Shown here one piece after another: positions 16,919 through 25,627 of a DNA stretch of 64,000 nucleotides. Location of the stretch: NCBI RefSeq assembly GCF_012927115.1, contig NZ_JABBFY010000001.1:3162001-3226000 (forward strand). Reading direction: 5' to 3'. Made by a program: the position numbers and the translations under genes. The DNA is from Sphingomonas sp. G-3-2-10 (GTDB lineage: Bacteria > Pseudomonadota > Alphaproteobacteria > Sphingomonadales > Sphingomonadaceae). Position 1 is the stretch's first letter. The number at the start of each line of letters is the position of its first letter. The notes under the pieces were generated by a model. That model was given only the letters and a program-made list of their open reading frames with translations, ran no database searches and was not told the DNA's origin.

Positions 16919-18739
16919 CTATCCGGAAGCGACATCGCCTCCCTGCTCGGCTTCCTGAGCCTGCCTTGCCCACATCTCGGCATAAAGCCCGCCAAGACGC
17001 AACAATTCCCCATGCGTCCCCTTCTCGGCGACCCGGCCGCTTTCCAGCACGACGATCTGATCGGCATGGACCACGGTCGACAGGCGATGGGCGATCACGA
17101 TGGTCGTGCGTCCGCGCTCGATCGCTTCCAGCGTCGCCTGAATATCGGCCTCGGTCCGGCTGTCGAGCGCGCTGGTCGCTTCGTCGAGGATCAGGATCGG
17201 CGGATCCTTCACCAGCGTCCGCGCGATCGCCACGCGCTGCTTCTCGCCGCCCGACAGCTTCAGCCCGCGCTCGCCGACGCGCGTGTCGAACCCTTCGGGC
17301 AGCGCCTGGATGAACCCGGCGATCGCCGCCCCGCGCGCGGCATTGGCGACCTGCTCGGGCGTCGCGCCTTCGCGGCCATAGGCGATGTTGTAGCCTATGG
17401 TATCGTTGAACAGCACCGTGTCCTGCGGCACGATCCCGATCGCCGCGCGCAGGCTGCTCTGCGTCACCTGGCTGATGTCCTGCCCGTCGATCGTCACCCG
17501 TCCGCCGGTCAGGTCGTAGAAACGGTAGAGGATCCGCGCGAGCGTCGACTTGCCCGCGCCCGATGGCCCGACCACCGCCAGTGTGCTCCCCGGCGGCACG
17601 TCCAGATCGATCCCCTTGAGGATTTCGCGTTCGGGATCATAGGCGAAGTGCACGCCTTCGAACCGCACATGGCCGCTGCCGACCGCCAGCGCGGGCGCGC
17701 CGGGCGCATCCTTCACTTCGGCGTCGGTATCGATCAGGTCGAACATGCTGCCCATGTCGATCACGCCCTGCCGGATCGTGCGATAGACCATGCCGAGCAG
17801 GTCGAGCGGACGGAACAGCTGGGCAAGCAGCGTCGATACCAGCACCACATCGCCCGGCGTGAACTGGCCCGTGCTCCATCCCCACACGATCAGCGCCATG
17901 CCCGCGCCCATCATCGCATTGGTGATCAGGCTCTGCCCGATATTGAGCCACGCCAGCGAATTCTCGCTCACCGTCGCCGCGCGGGCATAGGCGGTCACGG
18001 CATCCTCGTAGCGCTTCGCTTCGCGCGCCTCCGCGTTGAAATATTTCACCGTCTCGAAATTCAGCAGCGAATCCACCGCGTGCGCCACGGCGCCGGTGTC
18101 GAGATCGTTCATCTGCTGGCGCAGCTTCGCCCGCCAGTCGGTAACCCAGCGGGTGAAGGCGATATAGACCACCACCATCGCCAGCGTGCCCGCCACCAGC
18201 CAACCGCTGAACCGCGTCCAGAAGATGCCGACGACCAGCCCCAGCTCGAGGATGGTCGGCGCGATGTTGAACAGCAGGAAATACAGCATCGTATCGATGC
18301 TCTTGGTCCCGCGCTCGACCACCTTGGTCACCGCCCCCGTGCGCCGCTCCAGATGGAAGCGCAGCGAGAGATTGTGGAGATGGCGGAACACGTCCGCCGC
18401 CAGACGCCGCGTCGCATCCTGCCCGACCCGCTCGAACACCACGTTGCGCAGATTGTCGAACACCGTGCTGCCCAACCGCGCAGCGGCATAGCCGACCACC
18501 AGCGCCACCACGAGCCACACCGCGTCGCGAGACCCCAGCGCCATCCGGTCGATCGCGCCCTGCAACGCGAACGGCGCGCCATAGACCTGCACCAGCTTCG
18601 ATGCGACGACGAGCAGCATCGCGATCGCGATCCGCGCCCTCAGGCCCGGCGCATCGGCGGGCCACAGATAGGGCAGGAAGCGCTTCATGGTGGCCCAGAG
18701 CGGCCGCTCGGGTGCAGATTCAGAAGTTTGCGGAGGCAT
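16919..18739 (-). CDS. ABC exporter, ATM1/HMT1-type heavy-metal or Fe-S related transporter
   Basis: The product is 606 residues from the ATG at 18739; the open frame upstream adds 115 implausible residues. An N-terminal six-helix permease domain precedes a nucleotide-binding domain with Walker A (GPSGAGKST), signature LSGGEKQRVAIARTL, Walker B (ILILDEATSALD) and the switch His in VIAHRLSTV. The permease segment FHLERRTGAVTKVVERG is typical of ATM1-like exporters, which move glutathione-type or persulfide species. It works as a homodimer in the inner membrane. The exact substrate is not visible. Confidence 0.9.
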   Translation of the reverse strand: MPPQTSESAPERPLWATMKRFLPYLWPADAPGLRARIAIAMLLVVASKLVQVYGAPFALQGAIDRMALGSRDAVWLVVALVVGYAAARLGSTVFDNLRNVVFERVGQDATRRLAADVFRHLHNLSLRFHLERRTGAVTKVVERGTKSIDTMLYFLLFNIAPTILELGLVVGIFWTRFSGWLVAGTLAMVVVYIAFTRWVTDWRAKLRQQMNDLDTGAVAHAVDSLLNFETVKYFNAEAREAKRYEDAVTAYARAATVSENSLAWLNIGQSLITNAMMGAGMALIVWGWSTGQFTPGDVVLVSTLLAQLFRPLDLLGMVYRTIRQGVIDMGSMFDLIDTDAEVKDAPGAPALAVGSGHVRFEGVHFAYDPEREILKGIDLDVPPGSTLAVVGPSGAGKSTLARILYRFYDLTGGRVTIDGQDISQVTQSSLRAAIGIVPQDTVLFNDTIGYNIAYGREGATPEQVANAARGAAIAGFIQALPEGFDTRVGERGLKLSGGEKQRVAIARTLVKDPPILILDEATSALDSRTEADIQATLEAIERGRTTIVIAHRLSTVVHADQIVVLESGRVAEKGTHGELLRLGGLYAEMWARQAQEAEQGGDVASG

Positions 18740-18831
18740 CAAGCCGCATTTGGGGCGGCTGGCGCGCGGATGCAACGCTTCGGCGGAACAGGGACCGCTT
18801 CCATCCGTTAACACTTCGAGAGGAGCGAGCG

Positions 18832-19065
18832 ATGGACCCGGTCTATTTCGTGATGGCGATCCTGGGATGCAGCGACGATGGCATGTCGTGCCAACAGGCG
18901 CGTATCGAGCCGGTCCGCTACGAAAGCGCCGCCCAGTGCAACGCAGCGGTCGGCGGTGTCCTCCCCAAGCACACCGATCTCGATTTCCCCGTGGTCGGCG
19001 CATCGTGCCAGGCCAAGGCGGGACGCCTCGCGGACAATCGCCCTCCGGTCCGTCCCGGCAGCTGA
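18832..19065 (+). CDS. Conserved small cysteine-containing protein
   Basis: The product is 77 residues. It starts MDPVYFVMAILGCSDDG and contains four cysteines (CSDDGMSCQQAR, QCNAAV, ASCQAK), suggesting two disulfides in a small extracytoplasmic protein. A GAGAGGAGCGAG ribosome-binding site precedes the ATG at 18832. The pattern recalls a small protein family in sphingomonads, but I know no function. It is divergent from the ABC exporter. Confidence 0.75.
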   Translation: MDPVYFVMAILGCSDDGMSCQQARIEPVRYESAAQCNAAVGGVLPKHTDLDFPVVGASCQAKAGRLADNRPPVRPGS

Positions 19066-19154
19066 ACCGCGCGACAAACCGCACGATGCTGGCCTAACCC
19101 TTTTATTTCCGGTATCTTTCCGCCTTCGTAACGAAAACACGGAGGGGCATTCCG

Positions 19155-19547
19155 ATGTTGAGGAAGATATTGGGCACGCTAGCGGGCATCTTGGTCGCGA
19201 TGCTGGTGGTCACCGGCATGGACGCGCTCAGCCACACTCTGTTTCCGGAAAGCGTCGCGCGGTCGATGGACTATGCCGATATCGCGGCCGCGATCGCCGC
19301 CGCGCCGCTCACCGCGAAAGTGATCCTCGCCTGCGGCTGGTTTCTCGCGCCGCTGATTGGCGGGCTGGTCGCGACGCAGATTTCGAACTGGCCGCTATCG
19401 GGCTGGATCGTCGCCGGGCTGATCCTACTCGCCTGCGTCGCCAATGCGGCGCTGATTCCGGGCCTGCCGGTCTGGATGTGGGTCGCCGGGGTCGTAGCCC
19501 CGCTTCTCGCCGGGCTGATCGTGAAGGGCACGACGGGTCCGGCCTGA
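19155..19547 (+). CDS. Small integral membrane protein
   Basis: The product is 130 residues with four hydrophobic segments (about 5-27, 42-68, 74-96 and 102-124) and almost no soluble part. A GGAGGGG ribosome-binding site precedes the ATG at 19155. No family is recognised with confidence. The glycine-rich helices resemble small DoxX- or DUF-type membrane proteins, but this is not a real assignment. Confidence 0.72.
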   Translation: MLRKILGTLAGILVAMLVVTGMDALSHTLFPESVARSMDYADIAAAIAAAPLTAKVILACGWFLAPLIGGLVATQISNWPLSGWIVAGLILLACVANAALIPGLPVWMWVAGVVAPLLAGLIVKGTTGPA

Positions 19548-19559
19548 CGCCGGAGCGGG

Positions 19560-19739
19560 TCAGTCGTTGGCGGGCACCGGCTCGCGCACGATCGGCAGCG
19601 CCCAGCGGATCTGGTCGCGCAGCAGCGATTCGAGATTCTCGGCGCCGGCATTGTGCGCCGCCGCGCGCTTGCGCAGCAGCGTGACCAGCAGGTCGGCGCG
19701 GGTCTGCGGCGGAGCGGGGGTTGCACGGCCGCGCGACAT
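19560..19739 (-). CDS. Small hypothetical protein
   Basis: The product is 59 residues from the ATG at 19739, a helical, basic sequence (TRADLLVTLLRKRAAAHNAGAEN). The frame continues 41 codons upstream, but without a convincing start. It lies downstream of crtB on the same strand, about 120 bases after it. Function is unknown; it could be a spurious frame, though the helix periodicity is gene-like. Confidence 0.5.
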   Translation of the reverse strand: MSRGRATPAPPQTRADLLVTLLRKRAAAHNAGAENLESLLRDQIRWALPIVREPVPAND

Positions 19740-19863
19740 GGCGCGGGAAAGCTGGACCGAAAGAAGCGTCACTGGGCGATAACCTTGGGGTCGGGGGGCC
19801 TTCCCTAAAATGCCCCGCGCCGCCTTTCCGAAATCCTGCCGGACGCGGTTAACGCAGCTCAAC

Positions 19864-20799
19864 CTATCTCGGCCGGTTCCACAATCCGTTGCGGCTGACC
19901 GGCGGATAAAGCGACTTGCGCCGCGCCGCCTGTACGAACGATCGCGCGATCCAGCCGATCTTCTCGAACGCGCTGGTCTTCACCCGGTGATCCCAGGCAT
20001 GTTCGCCGCGCTCGGCCACCTTGCGCGCGATGTCGCCATAGATGCCCGCCGCCGCCAGCACCGCCCATGCCGACCGAAAGCCCAGCGCAGGTGTCCCCGC
20101 CCGCGCGCTTTCCTCATATTCGCCGGCATGGGTCGCCAGCCGCCGCGCCAGCATCGCCAGCCGCTGGCGGAAGGGCGGCTTCATATGCTGCCCCGGCGGC
20201 ATATCGACTTCGACCAGCCATTCGTCGGGCAGATAGCAGCGCCCGGCGCGGTCATCCTCCTCGATATCGCGCGCGATATTGGAAAGCTGGAACGCCAGCC
20301 CGAGATCGCAGGCGCGGTCGAGCACCGCCTCGTCGTCGGGCTTCACGCCCATCACCACCGCCATCATGCAGCCGACCGCGCCGGCGACATGGTAGCAATA
20401 ACGGTACAGGTCGTTCTCCGAACGCGGGTGCCAGTCCGCCGCATCGAGCGCGAACCCTTCGATCACGTCCCACACGAACCGGTGCGGAATTCCGGTCTCG
20501 GTCACCACGATCCGCAGCGCGTCGAACGCCGGATCGCCGACCCAATGCCCGTCCAATGCCGCCTGCGTCTTCTCGCGCATCACCGCCAGCCGCGCATCGG
20601 CATCCTCGACCGCCGTCATGCCGTGCCCGTGATCCTGCCCATCGGCCAGATCGTCGCACGCCCGGCACCAGGCATAGAGCAGCCACGCCCGCTCGCGCGT
20701 CTTGCGGTCGAACAGCTTGCTCGCCGCGCCAAAGCTCTTCGAGCCCCGCGCGATCGACTCGCCCGCCGTCGCGACGATCGCCGCGCGCGAGGGGAGCAT
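19864..20799 (-). CDS. crtB: Phytoene/squalene synthase
   Basis: The product is 311 residues and condenses two geranylgeranyl diphosphates into phytoene. The first Asp-rich motif (CDDLADG, about residues 49-55) and the second (DIEEDDRAGRCYLP) are present, as is YCYHVAGAVG. The ATG at 20799 lies six bases after the stop of the LOG gene. It is the last gene of the crtY-crtI-LOG-crtB run. The operon implies it is the carotenoid enzyme and not a squalene synthase, although the fold is shared. Confidence 0.95.
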   Translation of the reverse strand: MLPSRAAIVATAGESIARGSKSFGAASKLFDRKTRERAWLLYAWCRACDDLADGQDHGHGMTAVEDADARLAVMREKTQAALDGHWVGDPAFDALRIVVTETGIPHRFVWDVIEGFALDAADWHPRSENDLYRYCYHVAGAVGCMMAVVMGVKPDDEAVLDRACDLGLAFQLSNIARDIEEDDRAGRCYLPDEWLVEVDMPPGQHMKPPFRQRLAMLARRLATHAGEYEESARAGTPALGFRSAWAVLAAAGIYGDIARKVAERGEHAWDHRVKTSAFEKIGWIARSFVQAARRKSLYPPVSRNGLWNRPR

Positions 20800-20804
20800 C
20801 CCGC

Positions 20805-21386
20805 TCAGAGATCTTCCCTCTTCATATTGATGATCGGCACGATCGGCTGGGCGTTCGCCATCTTCTCCAGCAACCCGTCGAGATCGTCGTCGACCAGCAA
20901 CAGCGGCTGATGCTGCGGCCGGACGAAGCCGACATTGCCCATATGCTCCCAGAACTCGACCAGCTTGTCGTAATAGCCGGCGATGTTGAGCAGCCCGATC
21001 GGATCGGTGTGATAGCCCAGCTGCGCCCAGCTCAGCGCTTCCCACAATTCGTCCATCGTTCCGGTGCCGCCGGGCAGGTTGATGAACCCGTCGCCCAGCT
21101 CGACGAAGCGCGCCTTGCGCTCGTGCATCGTGTTGACGATTTCGAGGCTGGTCAGCCCCTGATGCGCCACTTCGGCATTGACCAGCGAGGTCGGGATGAT
21201 CCCGATCACTTCGCCCCCGGCCTCCAGCGCGGCATCGGCCACCGCGCCCATCAGCCCCAGCTTGCCGCCGCCATAGACCAGCCCCAGCCCGCGCTTGGCG
21301 AGGCCATGCCCCACCATCCGCGCAGCTTCGATATAGACGGGGTCTGCCGGGGTCGCCGACCCGCAATAGACTGCGATGCGCTTCAC
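20805..21386 (-). CDS. LOG family protein (cytokinin-type phosphoribohydrolase)
   Basis: The product is 193 residues. It starts with a GTG overlapping the crtI stop (GTGA) and has the LOG motifs GGGKLGLMG and PGGTGTMDE plus the opening RIAVYCGS. LOG proteins release a nucleobase from nucleoside monophosphates; several bacterial ones make cytokinin free base from its 5'-monophosphate. Others may act as general nucleotide hydrolases. Its place between crtI and crtB implies co-expression with carotenoid genes, but no direct link is known to me. Earlier annotations call this family lysine decarboxylase, which is a misname. Confidence 0.92.
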   Translation of the reverse strand: MKRIAVYCGSATPADPVYIEAARMVGHGLAKRGLGLVYGGGKLGLMGAVADAALEAGGEVIGIIPTSLVNAEVAHQGLTSLEIVNTMHERKARFVELGDGFINLPGGTGTMDELWEALSWAQLGYHTDPIGLLNIAGYYDKLVEFWEHMGNVGFVRPQHQPLLLVDDDLDGLLEKMANAQPIVPIINMKREDL

Positions 21387-22861
21387 TTTAATTCTCCAAG
21401 CATCAAATCGGCCGTCGCCTTGGCGCTGCCGACCACGCCGGGAATACCGGCGCCGGGATGCGTTCCCGCACCCACGAAATACAGGTTCGAGATCGCGTCG
21501 TCGCGATTGTGCGTCCGGAACCACGCGCTCTGGGTCAGGATCGGCTCGAGGCTGAAGGCCGAGCCGAGATGCGCGTTGAGCTCGCTCTTGAAATCGGGCG
21601 GCGCGAAGCTGAACTGCGTCACGATCCGCTCGCGGATATCGGGCGCCACCCGCTTGGCCAGCACGTCGAGGATGCGCTGCTCCAGCACCGGCGCGACCTG
21701 GTTCCAGTCCGCGGGGAACTTGCCCAGATGCGGCACCGGCACCAGCGCGTACATCGTCGAATGCCCCTCGGGCGCCATCGCCGGATCGGTCGCGGTCGGA
21801 TGGTGGAGATAGATCGAGAAATCCTCGCTCAACACGCCGGAATCGTAAATATCCTCGAGCAGCCCCTTGTAGCGCGGCCCGAACAGGATCGAATGGTGCG
21901 GAATGTCGGGGAAGCTCCCCTTCAGCCCCAGGTGCAGCACGAACAAGGAGGGCGAGAAGCGCTTGCGCTCGACCTTCGCCGCGGTCCGTTGCGCGCTGCG
22001 CGATCCCTTCAGCAGGTCGCGATAGCTGTGGACCACATCGGCGTTGCTCGCCACCGCATCGGCTTCATACACCGCGCCGCTCTTCGTCCGCACGCCCGTC
22101 ACCCGGTCGCCCAGCGTATCGATCGCGGTCACCGGATCGCCCAGCTTCACCACGCCGCCCAGCCGCTCGAACAGCGCGACCATGCCTGCGATCAGCCGGT
22201 TGGTGCCGCCCATCGCCCACCACACGCCGCCATCGCGCTCCAGCTTGTGGATCAGCGCATAGATGGCCGAGGATTTCATCGGATTGCCGCCGATCAGCAG
22301 CGTGTGAAAGCTCAGCGCCTCGCGCAGCTTCTCGTTCTTCACGTAACTGGACACGATCGAATAGACCGATCGCCACGCCTGGTTGCGCACCAGCGCCGGC
22401 GCGGCCTTCACCATCGACATGAAGTCGAGGAACGCCACCTGCCCCAGCTTGACATAGCCGTCCTCATAGACGCCCGCCGAATAGCCGAGGAAGCGGCGAT
22501 AGCCCTCGATATCGTGCGGCGCGAGCCGCGCCAGTTCGCCGCGCAGCTTCACATCGTCGTTGGTGTAATCGAACACCGTCCCGTCCGGCCAGCTGAGGCG
22601 ATAGAAGGGCGAAACCGGCACCAGCTTCACATCCTCGCCGATGTCGCGGCCCGACAGACGCCACAGCTCGCGCAGCGTATCCGGCGCGGTGATCACCGTC
22701 GGCCCGGCATCGAAGGTGAAGCCGTCGCGCTCCCAATAGTATCCGCGCCCGCCCGGCTTGTCCCGGCCCTCGATCAGCACGGTATCGACGCCCGCCGATT
22801 GCAGCCGGATCGCGAGCGCCAGCCCGCCGAATCCCGCACCGATGACAATCGCACGCCTCAC
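21383..22861 (-). CDS. crtI: Phytoene desaturase
   Basis: The product is 492 residues, normal for CrtI. The FAD-binding Rossmann motif (AIVIGAGFGGLALAIRLQ, residues 4-21) is followed by KPGGRGYYWERDGFTFDAGPTVI. The C-terminus carries the family signature GAGTHPGAGIPGVVGSAKATADL. It introduces double bonds into phytoene to give lycopene. The ATG overlaps the crtY stop (ATGA), so translation is coupled. Confidence 0.97.
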   Translation of the reverse strand: MRRAIVIGAGFGGLALAIRLQSAGVDTVLIEGRDKPGGRGYYWERDGFTFDAGPTVITAPDTLRELWRLSGRDIGEDVKLVPVSPFYRLSWPDGTVFDYTNDDVKLRGELARLAPHDIEGYRRFLGYSAGVYEDGYVKLGQVAFLDFMSMVKAAPALVRNQAWRSVYSIVSSYVKNEKLREALSFHTLLIGGNPMKSSAIYALIHKLERDGGVWWAMGGTNRLIAGMVALFERLGGVVKLGDPVTAIDTLGDRVTGVRTKSGAVYEADAVASNADVVHSYRDLLKGSRSAQRTAAKVERKRFSPSLFVLHLGLKGSFPDIPHHSILFGPRYKGLLEDIYDSGVLSEDFSIYLHHPTATDPAMAPEGHSTMYALVPVPHLGKFPADWNQVAPVLEQRILDVLAKRVAPDIRERIVTQFSFAPPDFKSELNAHLGSAFSLEPILTQSAWFRTHNRDDAISNLYFVGAGTHPGAGIPGVVGSAKATADLMLGELK

Positions 22862-24021
22862 TTCGCATTCCTTCGTATCGCTGCGACCGCGCGGCCGATC
22901 GGCACCGGCGGTTTTCCGCTCAATACGCGCAGCCGGTCGAAATGGGTCGACTGTCCCGCATAGAATCGCGCGATCAGCTTCGGGTCGAGCCTATAGAAGC
23001 GTTCGAGCACGCGATAGCGCTGATCCGGCTCGGCCGCGTGAAACAGCATCGCCGCCAGCATCCGGTAGAATCCGCGCGCCTTCCACGTCCGCTTCGCATG
23101 GCGATAGAGCAGGTCGTGCAGCGCGTTGCCGCTCAGGTCCCCGGCCTTCGCCACCAAAGCCGCAGTGCGCACCGCGTCGGGCAGCGAGTAGCTGGTCAGC
23201 GGGTGGAACAGCCCGGCGCGAATCCCCGCCTTGGCCACCTTGTTGCCGCCCGATTGCCAATAGGCGTCGAAATCGCCGCCCAACACCACTGCGATCGACC
23301 CGGCTTCCTCGCGCTGCACCCGCTCGACCTGCCAGCCGCGCGCCGCGACATAATCGTCGATCCGCCCTTTCATCGCTTCGATGTCGGGCACATGATCGTC
23401 GCTGTAATAGGTATCCTCGAGGAACAGCCGCGTCGCGGCAAAGGGCAGCGCGTACATGAAGCGATAGCCGTCGATCTGCTCGACGGTCGCATCCATCACC
23501 ATCGGCCGGGCGACGTCGTGCGCCTCGTGCAGCCGGAATTCGCGGCCAAGGAATTTCTGCCAGCCCAACTCCAGCAGCCCCAGATCCGCCGGCCCCCGGC
23601 AATCGATCACCCCCCCGGCCTCGACCCGGTCGCCATCCGCCAGCACCACCGCCTTGCTGCTCGCCGCCAGCACCTTGCGCTTCGTCATCAGCGCTTCGGG
23701 CGGCAGCGTCTCGCGCATCACCGCGTCGAGCCGCTCGGACTCGATCGAATAATAGGGCGAACGCAGCGTCCGCTCGTGCGCGGGAAAGGCCACGTCGTAC
23801 TGCGACCAGCCATAGGAGACGAGCGGCGCGACCAGCCAGCGGTCCGCCGCCGACACGTCGCTGCCGAAGAACGACCAGAGATGATTGCCCCCGATCCGCG
23901 GCCCGCCTTCGATCACCCGCACGGTGCAATCGGGCCGCTTCTTCGCCAGCCCCAGCGCGATCAGCGCGCCCGCGAGTCCACCGCCTACGATCGCAACGTC
24001 GCAATGGTGAATGGATGGCAT
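22858..24021 (-). CDS. crtY: Lycopene beta-cyclase
   Basis: The product is 387 residues. The NAD(P)/FAD motif (DVAIVGGGLAGALIALGLA, residues 8-26) and the CrtY-type WSFFGSD and FHPLTSYSLPDAV segments are present. It cyclises the ends of lycopene to beta-carotene. It heads the minus-strand carotenoid operon; the promoter must lie in the 24.0-24.26 kb gap, which also holds an inverted repeat element. No beta-carotene hydroxylase or ketolase gene is visible in this window. Confidence 0.95.
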   Translation of the reverse strand: MPSIHHCDVAIVGGGLAGALIALGLAKKRPDCTVRVIEGGPRIGGNHLWSFFGSDVSAADRWLVAPLVSYGWSQYDVAFPAHERTLRSPYYSIESERLDAVMRETLPPEALMTKRKVLAASSKAVVLADGDRVEAGGVIDCRGPADLGLLELGWQKFLGREFRLHEAHDVARPMVMDATVEQIDGYRFMYALPFAATRLFLEDTYYSDDHVPDIEAMKGRIDDYVAARGWQVERVQREEAGSIAVVLGGDFDAYWQSGGNKVAKAGIRAGLFHPLTSYSLPDAVRTAALVAKAGDLSGNALHDLLYRHAKRTWKARGFYRMLAAMLFHAAEPDQRYRVLERFYRLDPKLIARFYAGQSTHFDRLRVLSGKPPVPIGRAVAAIRRNAK

Positions 24022-24144
24022 GTCAAGCGACTAGCGCAACGATTCGTCGCTGACAAATGCCCCCTCCGACACGAGTGCCGGAGGGGCAGGGTGGTGGGAG
24101 GGAGGCGTGATGCGGCCCCACTCCACTTCCAATTCAAAATCGTT

Positions 24145-24252
24145 CGTCACCCCGGCCTTGTGCCGGAGCTCACCAGGCATCTTGGGCAGCCCTCAGGCTT
24201 CTTGCCCGTCCCATGCCTCCCGGTGGATCCCGGCACTTAGGCCGGGATGACG
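24145..24252. repeat. REP-like nested inverted repeat
   Basis: The outer arms, CGTCACCCCGGCCTTGTG (24145-24162) and its near complement ending GGCCGGGATGACG (at 24252), enclose a second imperfect hairpin built on AGGCAT and ATGCCT. The same outer core recurs at 26739-26831. The element is in the gap upstream of crtY. A separate hairpin (CCCCTCCG/CGGAGGGG, about 24061-24090) also lies in this gap. Confidence 0.75.
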
Positions 24253-24262
24253 GTGGCCTTCG

Positions 24263-24874
24263 TTACGCCGCCTTCAGCAGCGGCCATTCCTGCGCCATCG
24301 CCCGCGCCACCGAGGGGCGGCTGCGCAGCTTCGCGCGATAGGCTTTCAGCGCGGGATAGTCGGCGATCGCCACTCCGGCATGTTCACACCAGTTGAGCAC
24401 CGCGAGCAGATAGGCATCGGCCACGGTGAAGTGATCCTCGAGGAACTCGCGGCCCGCCAGCTGCCGCTCCAGCACGCCGAGCGGCTTGCCCGCCCGCGCC
24501 TTCGCCGCCTCGCGCTCGGCGTCGCTCGCATAGCCCAGCAGCGGCATGAACACCGCCTTGTGCAGCTCGGTCGACACGAAGTTCAGCCATGCCAGCATGC
24601 GGTAATGCGCGTCGGAGAAATTGGTGAAGGACAGCGCGCCTTCGGGCGCCAGCTCGGCGATATAGGTCAGCACCGCCGGCCCCTCGCTCAGCACGAACCC
24701 GCCCGGCGTTTCGATCGCGGGCACATAGCCCATCGGGCTCAGCGCAGTGAAATGGCGTCCGTCGGGCAAGCGGCCATCGGCGGGCACTTCGATGAATTCG
24801 GCGTCGAGCTCGGCTTCCTCCAGCGCGATCCGCGCGGCCAGCGAGCAGGCGAAGGGCTTGAAATACAACTTCAC
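24263..24874 (-). CDS. Glutathione S-transferase
   Basis: The product is 203 residues from a GTG at 24874 behind GGGAG. An alternative GTG 18 bases upstream lacks a ribosome-binding site. The thioredoxin-like N-terminal domain begins KLYFKPFACSLAARIALEEA and includes the cis-proline MGYVPAIETPGG. The C-terminal helical domain has FTVADAYLLAVLNW. The sequence suggests a beta-class GST with a Cys near residue 10 as possible catalytic residue. It is divergent from a TetR regulator that probably controls it. Confidence 0.92.
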   Translation of the reverse strand: MKLYFKPFACSLAARIALEEAELDAEFIEVPADGRLPDGRHFTALSPMGYVPAIETPGGFVLSEGPAVLTYIAELAPEGALSFTNFSDAHYRMLAWLNFVSTELHKAVFMPLLGYASDAEREAAKARAGKPLGVLERQLAGREFLEDHFTVADAYLLAVLNWCEHAGVAIADYPALKAYRAKLRSRPSVARAMAQEWPLLKAA

Positions 24875-24899
24875 AGCACGCGACTCCCTCACACTTGAT

Positions 24900-24964
24900 T
24901 TTTATACAATCCCGCATAGAAATAAGAGCGTCAAGGAATTTTATGCAGAATCGCACAGAAATAT
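24900..24964. promoter_or_regulatory. 26-base direct repeat in the GST-TetR gap
   Basis: Two copies start at 24900 and 24939 and agree at 19 of 26 positions, sharing TTTTAT at the left and AGAAATA at the right (GCATAGAAATA and GCACAGAAATA). The second copy covers the tetR start codon at 24943. They are good candidates for regulator binding sites controlling both genes. Confidence 0.55.
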
Positions 24965-25548
24965 CGAAAAAGCCGCGCGGCCGTCCGCGCGCCTTCGATC
25001 GCGACGAAGCGTTGCAGGCAGCGGCATCGCGGTTCCGCACCCGTGGGTTTTCAGGGACGTCGCTCGACGAATTGTCGCAGGCGACCGGCGTCAACCGCCC
25101 CAGCCTCGCCGCGGCGTTCGGCGACAAGCGCGACATGTACCTGGCCTCCCTCGAACGCACCTATGCATGGCTCGAACAGAGTTTCGCCGGGCTGATCGAC
25201 GCGAAATTGCCCTTGCGCGAGACGCTCGAACGCATGTTCCGCTACACGATCAACGTCTATCTCGGCGGCGAGGAAGGCCCCTCGGGCTGCATCGCGCTCA
25301 ACACCGCCGTGGTCGAAGCCGTGGTCGATCCCGAGATCCGCGCGATGCTCGCCCGCGTCCTCGATCTCGAAGACCGCGCGATCGGCGCGCTGATGGTCCA
25401 GGCCGGCAGCCCCACCCCACAAGCCCATGCCCATCTGGTCACCTCGGTCATCCAGGCGCTGAGCATCCGCGCCCGCACCGGCCGCCCGCGCGAAGAGATG
25501 GAAGCGATCGCGGCAAGCTGCGTCGATCTGGTGGCGGGTCCGAGATAA
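24943..25548 (+). CDS. TetR/AcrR family transcriptional regulator
   Basis: The product is 201 residues. The ATG at 24943 follows AAGGA. The basic N-terminal tail (KKPRGRPRAFDRDEAL) leads into a helix-turn-helix ending near residue 55 (TSLDELSQATGVNRPSLAAAFGDKRDMY). The helical C-terminal domain has GPSGCIALNTAVVEA, found in TetR proteins of the AcrR-like oxidant or electrophile response type. It is divergent from a glutathione S-transferase, its likely target. Direct repeats at its start suggest autoregulation. Confidence 0.9.
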   Translation: MQNRTEISKKPRGRPRAFDRDEALQAAASRFRTRGFSGTSLDELSQATGVNRPSLAAAFGDKRDMYLASLERTYAWLEQSFAGLIDAKLPLRETLERMFRYTINVYLGGEEGPSGCIALNTAVVEAVVDPEIRAMLARVLDLEDRAIGALMVQAGSPTPQAHAHLVTSVIQALSIRARTGRPREEMEAIAASCVDLVAGPR

Positions 25549-25627
25549 CCTCCCTTCGCCGATTTTACGGGGAAGGAAGCGGAACGGTTCGGCGACCTGC
25601 CCTTCGCACGTCACTCGCGGGATGCGG

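Noticed and set aside
16853..18811. A 652-codon plus-strand frame
   Set aside because: It lies opposite the ABC exporter, whose Walker A, signature and Walker B are on the minus strand.
18739..19084. N-terminal extension of the ABC exporter to 721 residues
   Set aside because: The added residues are Arg/Pro-rich without motif and overlap the small gene at 18832. The ATG at 18739 gives the normal exporter start.
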